The position numbers and the translations under genes are program-made. From Kiritimatiellia bacterium (GTDB taxonomy: Bacteria; Verrucomicrobiota; Kiritimatiellia; RFP12; UBA1067): a stretch of DNA of 33,265 nucleotides. How positions within the stretch are numbered: the first letter of the stretch is position 1; each line of letters opens with the position of its first letter. The notes beneath the pieces are model-generated. The model was not told the DNA's origin, searched no databases, and saw only the letters and a list, made by a program, of their open reading frames with translations. The stretch lies in the NCBI GenBank assembly GCA_028686345.1, contig JAQUCE010000056.1:1-33265 (forward strand). The letters are read 5' to 3'. Shown in pieces: positions 18,339 through 26,197 of the stretch.

Positions 18339-18469
18339 AATCCTAATCAAATAACGCCTGCCTGAGGTTGGCCGAAAGAGATAAGGATTGAGATTAGGAT
18401 TGGGATTAAGATTGGCAGCCGACAACATATTTTTAAGGAGCAACATGTTTGTCTTGCCCTTTGGCAAGA
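18339..18469 (+). repeat. Dispersed repeat of ~131 bp, copy B
   Basis: Second copy of the element at 14,729-14,860, in the same orientation 3.6 kb away. The two copies flank the broken peptidase gene and htpG. Confidence 0.8.
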
Positions 18470-18660
18470 CGCGGAAAAGGAAGTCGTCCGCCATGCGGGC
18501 GTCTGCAAGCGGCATGCGAGTGACCAGGCGCGCGGCATAGTCAGCCGCATAGCGACTGACCTCCTTGCTCCGCAAGTGCGGATCACCGGACATATGGGTC
18601 AAAACGGTTGCACTTTATTTTTGGAAACCACAAAGAACACATAGATCACAAAGGGTTTTA

Positions 18661-18727
18661 ACGAATAACACGAATTTGCGCGAATAGCGCGCAGCTGCAT
18701 AACATTCGTGTCATTCGCGTTATTCGT
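18661..18727. repeat. Imperfect inverted repeat built from CGAAT units
   Basis: ACGAATAACACGAAT... (18,661-18,685) and ...ATTCGCGTTATTCGT (18,704-18,727) are inverted copies, each carrying three (A)CGAAT/ATTCG(T) words. The preceding CACAAAGAACACATAGATCA is a further loose repeat of CACAAAG/CACATAG words. Confidence 0.7.
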
Positions 18728-18810
18728 AGTTAAAAAACTAACACGCTACCCCATTTTTCTAGCCCTTAAAATTTTGCCCCGGAGACACAGAGTTTTTAGA
18801 TGTTTGCAAG

Positions 18811-18879
18811 AGTTGTCGCACGTGTAGCAGCCGCTCTATGAGCGGCATTTTGCAACAGGCTACGATCGACAACTTTTTG
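18811..18879 (+). terminator. Branched hairpin followed by a short T-run
   Basis: Three nested stems: AGTTGTCG (18,811-18,818) with CGACAACT (18,867-18,874); GTAGC (18,824-18,828) with GCTAC (18,859-18,863); and inner GCCGCTC/GAGCGGC. TTTTT overlaps the right end (CTTTTTGG). This could be an intrinsic terminator or a small structured RNA element; it precedes the exopolysaccharide promoter. Confidence 0.45.
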
Positions 18880-18977
18880 GAAAGAAAAATTAATTGCTTT
18901 TTCTAGGCGCCTAAGCGACTAAAGATGCCCGTTGAACTCAGATAGTTGAGAATAATGTATAAAATTAAATTCGTGCG

Positions 18978-19006
18978 TTGACTTTACTGCCTAACTCTAG
19001 TATCCT
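18978..19006 (+). promoter_or_regulatory. Sigma-70-type promoter of the exopolysaccharide cluster
   Basis: TTGACT (18,978-18,983), 17 bp, TATCCT (19,001-19,006). Transcription would start near 19,013, giving a leader of about 205 nt before the export-lipoprotein gene. Confidence 0.6.
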
Positions 19007-19012
19007 GACAAC

Positions 19013-19217
19013 ATAAATGAGTTGTTTTCATTTGCGGTCAATGGTTCTGAGCCATAGTTTGGAAACGCCCAACCCAAGGTGCCTGTGGTTGTGAGAATAG
19101 CCCGGAAGTAAACAATGTGAATTTTGATGTGATTCCAACTTGCTAAACACTCTGATAAGGTGATAACATAGGTACCTCATTGATGGATAGAAGTTTTGAA
19201 TTTTCAAAGAAAAGGTA
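19013..19217 (+). promoter_or_regulatory. Long 5' leader with a duplicated motif
   Basis: The leader has two related words, GGTTCTGAGCCATAGTTTGG (19,043-19,062) and GGTTGTGAGAATAGCCCGG (19,087-19,105), about 44 bp apart, plus local hairpins such as ATGGT/GCCAT. I cannot match it to a known riboswitch class. Confidence 0.4.
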
Positions 19218-19892
19218 TTGCCACTGAAAGCCAATTTCATTTATTTTGTTTTAACGTGTTTTTTATTTGCCGGTTTGAGCGGGTGTCATTTGATTCCCTT
19301 TTGGCCAAAACCCGAAGAAGTGCCAGGCTATGATGCGCTGGCTGAGCACGTAGATGAGGGAGAACCGCTAATCAAATCAGGGTTGACCTTGCGGGTTGGG
19401 GTCACTGCTTCAGGGTCACCAGCTGTGCAGGATGTTTTAAAAGAGGTTGATTTGAACGGACAGATATTGATGCCGTTGATTGGCGCGGTTGAATGTGAGG
19501 GCTTGACAGTGGTCCAGCTACAGGATAAGCTTAGCACATCATATAAGAATTATTTTATTGACCCTCAGGTATCAGTCAACTTTGTGTACGTTGAGAACGG
19601 CAACATGAAATCGCCATGGGGACAGGTGTTGCTGATGGGCGAGATAGCCAGGCCCGGGCCCGTGAACATGCCGTCCACGCGCGATTTGACAGTGGTGAGA
19701 GCACTGATGATGGCAGGCGGTGCAACACCCATGGCGGATAAGCGCAAGGTGCGTGTTACGCGTAGAGAGAAAAATGGCGAATTGTCGCGTTTTATGATTG
19801 ACATTGAAAAGATTGGGAAAGACGGACGGGCAGACCTGGATATGAGGTTGAAGCCAGGTGATGTTGTCTGGGTTCCTGAGTCTTGGTATTAG
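19218..19892 (+). CDS. Polysaccharide export outer-membrane lipoprotein (OPX/Wza family, short form)
   Basis: Outer-membrane or periplasmic export component for exopolysaccharide. The signal peptide KANFIYFVLTCFLFAGLSGC ends in the lipobox LSGC, so it is a lipoprotein. The first domain (about 55-125) is the Poly_export fold, with VDLNGQILMPLIGAVECEGL and YKNYFIDPQVSVNF. It is followed by an SLBB-type domain (about 135-220) with VLLMGEIARPGPV, LTVVRALMMAGG and LKPGDVVWVPES. At 224 residues it is the short OPX type without the Wza membrane-barrel helix. No ATG is near: the frame opens at TTG 19,218, only 2 bases after AAAGG, whereas CTG at 19,224 has 8-base spacing and gives MKANF, so CTG may be the real start. 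First gene of the cluster behind the long leader; 19 bp before the next gene. Confidence 0.88.
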   Translation: MPLKANFIYFVLTCFLFAGLSGCHLIPFWPKPEEVPGYDALAEHVDEGEPLIKSGLTLRVGVTASGSPAVQDVLKEVDLNGQILMPLIGAVECEGLTVVQLQDKLSTSYKNYFIDPQVSVNFVYVENGNMKSPWGQVLLMGEIARPGPVNMPSTRDLTVVRALMMAGGATPMADKRKVRVTRREKNGELSRFMIDIEKIGKDGRADLDMRLKPGDVVWVPESWY

Positions 19893-19911
19893 AAGTGAAA
19901 GGAGTTAAAAG

Positions 19912-20832
19912 ATGAAGTTCGTAACAACGATATGTGCGATAACTGTGTTTGTTTTTACCTGCACAGGAGTACGCGCTGATGGGGTGCAACTTACGCGGTC
20001 ACAGTGGCTGAAAAAGGTTGGAGCCTCTGTGATGGATGAAAGTGTGCTCACAGAGACTTTCACGCAAGTGGCTGAAGGTGAAAAGGTGGAATTTGTTCAA
20101 AGAGCAATGAACGCTATTTCTCGTATGCCAGTTGAACCGGAGCGAAAAGCGGCTGCATTTGTCAACACTGCAGTCAGCTGTATTCAGGCTGCCAAAGGCG
20201 ACACTAGATATCATGTGATTGCAGAGGTGTTTGCCACTGTTCCAGTTCCTTTCCTGCCGGTTGTCACAGAGGAACTTTCCAAGCGTTTCAATCAGGAGTT
20301 CAATAAACTCTCGGATGAGGCGTATGAGGAGATCGCAACCTCGGTTATAGAGATCGCGGTCAAGCGCAATGAGCGTGCGGATGATGCGGCTGTGCGTAAT
20401 ACATTTGTTGCGTTGGCCTTCCTCAGAGGGACAACCAATAAAGCCTTGGAGGATAAACTTCTGGCGTTAATGCCTGATGAGCGGACAAACCGCTTGGTTG
20501 CCGGCTGGCTGCCTGCTGCGCTCAACGGCGATTACACATCGCTGCTGGCGGCGGCTGATGTTGAGCCTCTGGCGATCAGCACCGACGCTTACCAGCGTTT
20601 GGTGGGTCTGCCCAACGTGGGGCAGCGTCTTTTTTTGATTCAATCCAGTAGCTCTTTGGAGCAGACATTTGCGGAAGCTTGGATATCCACGGGAGGCAGT
20701 CTTAGCCAACCTACAGATTTCGGGATGAACCGTGTTCCTCGCCTGCCTGTAGGCTACCAGAATCAATCAACTTCGTACAGATCCCCGCGTCCCCCGCGTC
20801 GCCCCCCCTTCTGCGGGCCCTGTCAGCTGTGA
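19912..20832 (+). CDS. Uncharacterised exported protein in the exopolysaccharide cluster
   Basis: I do not recognise a characterised family. The 306-residue product has a signal peptide (MKFVTTICAITVFVFTCTGVRA, cut before DGVQ), then an entirely helical-looking body rich in Ala, Glu and Val: VAEGEKVEFVQRAMNAISRM, ERKAAAFVNTAV, VIAEVFATVPVPFLPVV and ADDAAVRNTFVALAFLRG. The C-terminal 50 residues are low-complexity, basic and proline-rich (SPRPPRRPPFCGPCQL), with two cysteines. AAGGAG lies 7 bases before the ATG. Its place between the OPX lipoprotein and the outer-membrane barrel, in one tight transcription unit, suggests a periplasmic accessory of export or polymer modification; I believe similar proteins accompany such clusters in related bacteria, but that is from memory. 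Confidence 0.85.
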   Translation: MKFVTTICAITVFVFTCTGVRADGVQLTRSQWLKKVGASVMDESVLTETFTQVAEGEKVEFVQRAMNAISRMPVEPERKAAAFVNTAVSCIQAAKGDTRYHVIAEVFATVPVPFLPVVTEELSKRFNQEFNKLSDEAYEEIATSVIEIAVKRNERADDAAVRNTFVALAFLRGTTNKALEDKLLALMPDERTNRLVAGWLPAALNGDYTSLLAAADVEPLAISTDAYQRLVGLPNVGQRLFLIQSSSSLEQTFAEAWISTGGSLSQPTDFGMNRVPRLPVGYQNQSTSYRSPRPPRRPPFCGPCQL

Positions 20833-20893
20833 GGCAAGAGAGTGATGCTGTTTGAGTGAGTGCAGTTAATTTCGATGAAGGAGTGCAAGAGTT

Positions 20894-22105
20894 ATGACAA
20901 ACAAAAAAACACCATTGGGTCTTAAAGCTGGCTGCGTATGCGCATGCCTCACTGTTTTGGCTCAGATGTCCTACGCTGATGAGGAGATTGGTTTCAAGTA
21001 TAACAACTTGTCTATCTCTCCCTACGTCAATTTGGAGTATACCTATAATTCAAACGTGGATTACAGTCGAACCCAAAAAGAGGATGATCATATTTTCAGC
21101 ATTAACCCCGGCGTGGACCTGAATTATAAGGGTAACGACTGGGGGTTTAACGCCAACGCATGGTACGATCATGATTACTATTATGACAATGACCGCCTGG
21201 ACAAAGACAGCTTTGGCGAGAGCGTAGACTTTTATTGGGAGTCACCCAAAGGTCTGAAGCTGCTCTTGGGGCAGCGTTATGTGAATGCATCCCAGAGTGA
21301 TTCTCTGTCCGCTAATAGCGGTAGCGGTAACGGCTTGTGGCGTGACCGCGACCAGCTGGATATTACCGGCGCGCTCTCATACCAATTCAGTGAGAAGACA
21401 AGCGCGACGCTGAGCGGTCTGTACTCTGACATGTCATATGAGAACGATAGTAACCGGTACGGCGGTCTTTACGGCTGGACTCAGTATTCAGTTGGTCTGC
21501 AACTGGCGCGTCAGCTGACAGCCAAGAGCGATGCCCTGATCAGCGGTTCTTATCAGCAATATGACAGCGATGGTGCGCGTGGCGGTATGGACAGCTCCAG
21601 TATCGGGTACACGCTGATGGCGGGTGTTGGTTCGCGTGCCACCGAGCGCATTAAATACTCGCTGCAAGCGGGTGCCGCTTGGTTTGATTACGCTAAAGGC
21701 GATCAAATGGTCGGTTTTGTGTATGAAGGCCATGTCAGTTGGCTGATGTCCAAAAAGTGGGCACTATCTTTAGCCGGCACCAGCAATTTCCAGCCAAGCG
21801 AACGCGAAGTCAACCAAGCTGAGCAGCTCTATGTTGTGTCAAGCAGTTTGACATACAAGACCACCAGACGGCTCACAACCTCGCTTGATCTCGCTTACCG
21901 CCGTGAAGAAAAGCAGATTAACACAGCGGATGCCAGGGATGGTGATGGCGATGACCGCTATTCAGCGCGTCTGATGGCCCGTTATAAATTGAGAAAATAT
22001 GTGAATCTTTATGCAGGGCTGGAATATGAGGAGCAATTCTCGGATCAAAAGAATAATGAATTTAATCGCTACCGTGGCACCCTTGGCTTGAATCTGCGTT
22101 ACTAG
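20894..22105 (+). CDS. Outer-membrane beta-barrel protein of the exopolysaccharide cluster
   Basis: Predicted outer-membrane barrel of 403 residues. A signal peptide (GLKAGCVCACLTVLAQMSYA, then DEE) is followed by alternating hydrophobic/polar strands, abundant Tyr, Asp, Asn and Ser, and short turns: LSISPYVNLEYTYNSN, NDWGFNANAWYDHDYYYDND, YSVGLQLARQL, RLMARYKLRKYVNLYAGLEY. The last residues LNLRY end in an aromatic residue, the usual barrel-closing signal for BAM. It resembles the putative-barrel proteins (BBP2-like) found in exopolysaccharide and exosortase-linked clusters; a role as partner of the short OPX protein in crossing the outer membrane is plausible, since that OPX lacks its own barrel. 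AAGGAG lies about 10 bases before the ATG. An intrinsic terminator follows 35 bp downstream. Confidence 0.85.
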   Translation: MTNKKTPLGLKAGCVCACLTVLAQMSYADEEIGFKYNNLSISPYVNLEYTYNSNVDYSRTQKEDDHIFSINPGVDLNYKGNDWGFNANAWYDHDYYYDNDRLDKDSFGESVDFYWESPKGLKLLLGQRYVNASQSDSLSANSGSGNGLWRDRDQLDITGALSYQFSEKTSATLSGLYSDMSYENDSNRYGGLYGWTQYSVGLQLARQLTAKSDALISGSYQQYDSDGARGGMDSSSIGYTLMAGVGSRATERIKYSLQAGAAWFDYAKGDQMVGFVYEGHVSWLMSKKWALSLAGTSNFQPSEREVNQAEQLYVVSSSLTYKTTRRLTTSLDLAYRREEKQINTADARDGDGDDRYSARLMARYKLRKYVNLYAGLEYEEQFSDQKNNEFNRYRGTLGLNLRY

Positions 22106-22139
22106 GATTCCAAGCGCGTTATTGACAAATGAATTTTGA

Positions 22140-22181
22140 AACGTCTGCTTATTGTTGGAAGATATGCAGACGTTTTTTTCT
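22140..22181 (+). terminator. Intrinsic terminator inside the exopolysaccharide cluster
   Basis: AAACGTCTGC (22,140-22,149) pairs perfectly with GCAGACGTTT (22,167-22,176), followed by more T residues to 22,180. It sits between the barrel gene and the polymerase-like gene and could attenuate downstream expression. Confidence 0.85.
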
Positions 22182-22204
22182 AAATAAATTTCTGTGTAAG
22201 TTCC

Positions 22205-23611
22205 ATGCTGCAAAAAGTTCTCACAAAATACTGGCTTGCCGTAAGCATCGGGGTGACAGTCTTACTGACTTGGCTTGTTTTACCAGGCGAGATTGTATCT
22301 GCCACAATGGTTTCTTTGTTGTGGCTCTCGCTGTTATCAGCGGAGTTGTGCTTACTGCTTCCCGCTGTTCGCAAAGATGAAAACTTCTCAGTTGCGCGAA
22401 CACGCACCTTGAGCTCTCTGAGCAGGGATCCGTTTTTATATGCCGGAGTGCTCTTGATTGGATTTCTTTGTGCGCAGTGGCTCAACGGAGGGTGCATCCC
22501 TGAGTATGATGTCAACGCCGGCATCTGGAATTACAGCAAGCCGGCCGTGAGTTGGCTGCCTTTCAGCGTTGATCGCATTGACGCGTTTCGAGTGTTTAAT
22601 TTGATCTTCGCATGTGTTGTTTTTGGGCTGTGCCTGCGTCATGCTGTCGGCAGACAGGGCAAACGCTATCTATTGCAGTGGCTGAGCTCGCTCAGTGGCG
22701 TTTTTGCGCTCGTAATGCTCTGGAAAGGGGTGTCAGGGGTCGCTCCGTATGCAGCGCTGATGCACGAGCCGGCATCAAGCAGCCTCGGGAGTTTCTTTGG
22801 CTTTTGGATGGTGGTCGGCTTTGGCGCATTTGTTGATTCAGCCACCCGTAAACAGCGTTTGAATGTGGCCGTATATCTGCTGGGGATTATTTGTAATTTC
22901 TCCGGCCTGCTTTATTTTGCACCGTTGGCATCGTTGATTTTGTATGGGATTGCCGCGCTGTTGATGTTGATTTATCTGGGTGCCTATCTCTCAGGCTCTA
23001 TCTCGAAAACTTACGTTATAAAGTTTTTTTTGCTAACAGCGATCATGATCGCGAGTGTTTTAGCTCTCTCAATCGTGTTGCTGCCGCAGAGCACCGTGAC
23101 TGATAAACTGGGCCTGACCGCTGACCTCTCAGGATATTGGGAAGATCTTTGGATGACCAAGAAAATACGCTCCCAAGCTGCCCTGGATATCTGGAAAGAT
23201 GGTATGTGGTTTGGCAAAGGCGCGGAGGGTTATCAGTATTACCTCGGAACAGTGATCAGTGAGAGAAGTTGGAGTTTGGTTCGGCTGAACCAGGGGTCTG
23301 TGTATAATGATTGCCTGCAGATGCTGTGTGAATTCGGGTTGCTGGGCATATCAATTTTTTCAGCCTTGATGTTGACAATGATTGTCCCGCTCTGCCATCG
23401 TGCGCACATCGCCTGGGGAAGGCAGCTCCGAGGGGATAAAGGTGGGTTGGCTTATTTACAGCGCATCTCGCCTTTTGTGGTAACAGGGGTTACGGCAACA
23501 CTGTGCTCTCTGGGTGAGAGTTTTGTGTCCAGCCCTTACCGGTTGCCAGGTTTGTTTGTTTCAGTGTTTATAGTGCTGCTAACCATGCCGTCATTCCTGC
23601 CATCAAAGTAG
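22205..23611 (+). CDS. O-antigen ligase/polymerase-like integral membrane protein
   Basis: Inner-membrane protein of 468 residues with about ten to twelve hydrophobic segments (for example VSIGVTVLLTWLVLP, FLYAGVLLIGFLCAQW, LIFACVVFGLCLR, FFLLTAIMIASVLALSIVLL, ISIFSALMLTMIVPL). The large periplasmic loop before the last helices has the features of the Wzy/WaaL (O-antigen ligase, PF04932-type) family: RSQAALDIWKDGMWFGKGAEGYQYY, then VYNDCLQMLCEFGLLGISIF, with Asn/Asp in place of the usual HN. It would polymerise or ligate repeat units in the periplasm. The start has no strong ribosome site and follows the internal terminator by 24 bp, so its expression may be lower than that of the upstream genes. 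The next gene begins 45 bp after its stop. Confidence 0.82.
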   Translation: MLQKVLTKYWLAVSIGVTVLLTWLVLPGEIVSATMVSLLWLSLLSAELCLLLPAVRKDENFSVARTRTLSSLSRDPFLYAGVLLIGFLCAQWLNGGCIPEYDVNAGIWNYSKPAVSWLPFSVDRIDAFRVFNLIFACVVFGLCLRHAVGRQGKRYLLQWLSSLSGVFALVMLWKGVSGVAPYAALMHEPASSSLGSFFGFWMVVGFGAFVDSATRKQRLNVAVYLLGIICNFSGLLYFAPLASLILYGIAALLMLIYLGAYLSGSISKTYVIKFFLLTAIMIASVLALSIVLLPQSTVTDKLGLTADLSGYWEDLWMTKKIRSQAALDIWKDGMWFGKGAEGYQYYLGTVISERSWSLVRLNQGSVYNDCLQMLCEFGLLGISIFSALMLTMIVPLCHRAHIAWGRQLRGDKGGLAYLQRISPFVVTGVTATLCSLGESFVSSPYRLPGLFVSVFIVLLTMPSFLPSK

Positions 23612-23656
23612 CGTACGCGGCTTTCCCGCCGCCATAATTTACAGAGGAGAAGTTTC

Positions 23657-26173
23657 ATGAGTGATCAAAACAGTGAGCCCAAAAGCAGCCGCCCGGTATA
23701 TTATGGCGGGCAGTCGCCTGCTGCGTACACAAATCCGCCAAAATCTTCCGCGATCTACTATGGCGGCCATGCGCCGGCAGCCTATGCCACTTCTCCCCGC
23801 TCGCCCGCTCTCTATGGCGGCGGCGCCCCTGGATATCCCGGTCCTGGCTACGGCTATGGAGCTGGCGGCTATTATTATGGCGGAGCCGGGGGCGGAGGCG
23901 GAGATGATGAAGAGTCGCTGACCGGCGCCATTACCATTGGACGCATGATCCGCGTCTGCTCGCAGCGCTGGATTACCATCTTTGTGTTTGTAGTAATCGG
24001 CTTAGTCGCATCTTTTGTGGTTTTTAAAATTTCACCGGTGATTTATCAAGCGCGCAGCATCTTTGAGATGCGCATGCGTAAACCCTCGATCATGGGTGGC
24101 CGCGAGGCCATCATGGAGGGCGTTGAGGGCAATATCAGTGAGATATTTAATACACGTTTGGCTCTCCTGCGTTCCCGCGCGGTGATTGACCAGATTGTCA
24201 CCCAGTACCGCAGCGACTATCCCAGCTCAACAGTCTCCGATGAGGAGCTGGTGAACACCTTGGTCAACTCCGAGATGGAGCTGCAACGTCGTTCCCGCTT
24301 GATCACCGTGACGGTGCGCTCAACTGATCCCAAACTGGCGACAGACCTTGCAAATGCCTATGCCAGCGCGGCGGAGAGCTTCACCTCTGACCAAAACCGC
24401 AGCGCTGCTGAGCTGGCCGTGGCCTGGCTCGTGCAAAACACTGAGCAACAGAAACGAACGCTCGAGCGGGCCGATAAAGAGATGCTCGATTTCCGCATTG
24501 CCAATCAAGTCGAGAGCATGGCTAATGCAAGCGAGAGCGCCAAGCAGGCACTCGTCACAATCAACAGCGATGTGCTCGAACTACAAACTCAGATCACCAA
24601 GAGCACTGAACTGCTAAAAACACTCAAGGCGATCCAGAATGAGCCCGAGAAATTTGGAAGCTTGCCTGATTCTATTCCGCGCACCGCGGAGATTGGTGTC
24701 GCGTATTCAAGGTTGCAGGAGACACTGGCTCAAAAAAACTCGCTGCTCGCCAGATATACCGCCAATCATCCCGAAGTGCAGGTGAAAGAGCGAGAGGTTG
24801 AGGTCTATCAGCAACAGTTCGCTGATGTGGTTTTCCGCGCTTTAGAAACTTGCGAGGCCAATCAGAATTATCTGCAGCGTCAGCTCGATGATAAGCTTCC
24901 GAAGCAGGAGGCGCTGAACACGAAAATCTCTGAGCTCGAACTCAAAATGATTGCCGCATCAATGAAGATCGACCAGCTGTCACGCGAGCGTGAGGTCGCG
25001 GATTTAAGCTATAAAGCCCTGCTCCAGAGAACCGCTGAAGCGCAAAGAGCATCCGATGAAAATACGGCAATTATTAAGCAGGTTGAAAAGGCCTTTGAAC
25101 CGCGCAAGCCGATTTTACCAAATCCGATTCTGATATTTCCAGCCGGCCCCGCGCTCGGCCTTTTTCTCGGAATTATGTTTGTTTTGGTGCTCGACCATCT
25201 AGAGGATAAAATCGTGGGCATCTCCGATATCGAACAGCGGCTGCGCCTCAAAACCCTGGCGGTCTTTCCCCATGTGCGCCGCAAAAAACGTGAGCAACTC
25301 GCCAAAGTGGTCAAGGAGGAGAAGTTTTCGCAGTTTGCTGAGGCGGTTGCAGGGCTGCGAAACCTGCTGGACTCCCCGCGTTACGCTGAGATCAGCAAGG
25401 TGCTGCTGTGTATGAGCACCCAGCCCGGTGAAGGTAAAACCATTACCTCCTGCAGTCTCGCCATTTCTTGCGCACAAAGCGGACAGAAAACGCTGCTGAT
25501 CGACTGTGATATGCGCCGCCCCCGCCTAGCCCGGATCTTTGAGAAAAATCACACTGAGTTCAAGAGCCTGCCCCATGCGATTAAAGAGGGCGGGACGCAA
25601 CAGTTTGCTGACCTGCCAGTTGCCTCCGGGATTGAAAACCTGGATCTGGTTCTCTCCAAAGCGTCGTCCGAAATTAACCCCGCTAACTTGATGGGTAGCG
25701 GCGCGATTGATGAGTTCTTTGAGTGGGCCCGCGCTAATTATGACCGGGTCTTTATTGACTCTCCTCCCTTCGGAATTGTGGGCGATGTCATGGTCTTGGC
25801 GTCGCTGGCAGACGCGGTCATGATTATGTGCTGCCCTGATCGAACACGCTTCCGCCCAATCAAACATGCCGCCCGGACTCTGACAGAATCAGGGGCTAGG
25901 GTGATTGGCGTGATTGTCAATGATGTTGATTTTGGCAGACGCAACCAGTTCTCTCAGTATGACTATCACTACCGCTATGCCTATCGTTACACATCCCGCT
26001 ATGGCGCTTACGGCCAAGGCAAAAAAATTGTTTTTGATAAAGGCGCCGCCGCTAAAAGCAGGAAAAAAGATGCGGTTAGTGCTGTTTTAGATGATGATGA
26101 TGATCTGACCCCCGTGACGGCATCCTTGCGGCAGGACGCGGTTGATCACTCAATGATCGACGATGATGATTAA
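23657..26173 (+). CDS. Exopolysaccharide chain-length regulator fused to BY-type tyrosine kinase (Wzc-like)
   Basis: 838 residues combining a Wzz-type co-polymerase and a bacterial tyrosine kinase. After an unusual Tyr/Gly/Pro-rich N-terminus (1-82) comes the first membrane helix (about 105-124), a Wzz domain, long coiled coils (about 270-490, with the GNVR-like region up to RTAEAQRASDENTAIIKQ) and a second helix PAGPALGLFLGIMFVLVL. The kinase has Walker A STQPGEGKT (587-595), Walker A' LLIDCDMRRP (Asp616 and Asp618 region) and Walker B VFIDSPPF (Asp701). A C-terminal cluster has eight tyrosines between 768 and 785 (QYDYHYRYAYRYTSRYGAY), the usual autophosphorylation tail, followed by an extra acidic tail with DDDDD and a final DDDD. 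AGAGGAG lies 7 bases before the ATG. It would control chain length and export together with the OPX and polymerase genes upstream. Confidence 0.95.
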   Translation: MSDQNSEPKSSRPVYYGGQSPAAYTNPPKSSAIYYGGHAPAAYATSPRSPALYGGGAPGYPGPGYGYGAGGYYYGGAGGGGGDDEESLTGAITIGRMIRVCSQRWITIFVFVVIGLVASFVVFKISPVIYQARSIFEMRMRKPSIMGGREAIMEGVEGNISEIFNTRLALLRSRAVIDQIVTQYRSDYPSSTVSDEELVNTLVNSEMELQRRSRLITVTVRSTDPKLATDLANAYASAAESFTSDQNRSAAELAVAWLVQNTEQQKRTLERADKEMLDFRIANQVESMANASESAKQALVTINSDVLELQTQITKSTELLKTLKAIQNEPEKFGSLPDSIPRTAEIGVAYSRLQETLAQKNSLLARYTANHPEVQVKEREVEVYQQQFADVVFRALETCEANQNYLQRQLDDKLPKQEALNTKISELELKMIAASMKIDQLSREREVADLSYKALLQRTAEAQRASDENTAIIKQVEKAFEPRKPILPNPILIFPAGPALGLFLGIMFVLVLDHLEDKIVGISDIEQRLRLKTLAVFPHVRRKKREQLAKVVKEEKFSQFAEAVAGLRNLLDSPRYAEISKVLLCMSTQPGEGKTITSCSLAISCAQSGQKTLLIDCDMRRPRLARIFEKNHTEFKSLPHAIKEGGTQQFADLPVASGIENLDLVLSKASSEINPANLMGSGAIDEFFEWARANYDRVFIDSPPFGIVGDVMVLASLADAVMIMCCPDRTRFRPIKHAARTLTESGARVIGVIVNDVDFGRRNQFSQYDYHYRYAYRYTSRYGAYGQGKKIVFDKGAAAKSRKKDAVSAVLDDDDDLTPVTASLRQDAVDHSMIDDDD

Positions 26174-26197
26174 GCCACATGAAAGGAAAACAATCTG

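Larger units (their letters stand above)
17897..19217. other. Long non-coding spacer with several repeat types
   Basis: A 1.3-kb stretch without a believable gene. It holds an 8-bp tandem repeat, several inverted repeats, an AATCTC hexamer array, copy B of the ~131-bp dispersed repeat, a structured element followed by a T-run, and near its right end a good promoter with the leader of the exopolysaccharide cluster. A 152-codon minus-strand frame (18,144-18,602) is an artefact of these repeats. Confidence 0.75.

Noticed and set aside
18144..18602. 152-codon minus-strand frame with IEIEIEIE and NPNPNLNP stretches
   Set aside because: The stretches are translations of AATCTC-type repeats and of the dispersed element; no ribosome site or domain.
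19028..19240. 70-codon minus-strand frame across the exopolysaccharide leader
   Set aside because: No ribosome site or protein features; the region is better explained as the leader of the plus-strand operon.
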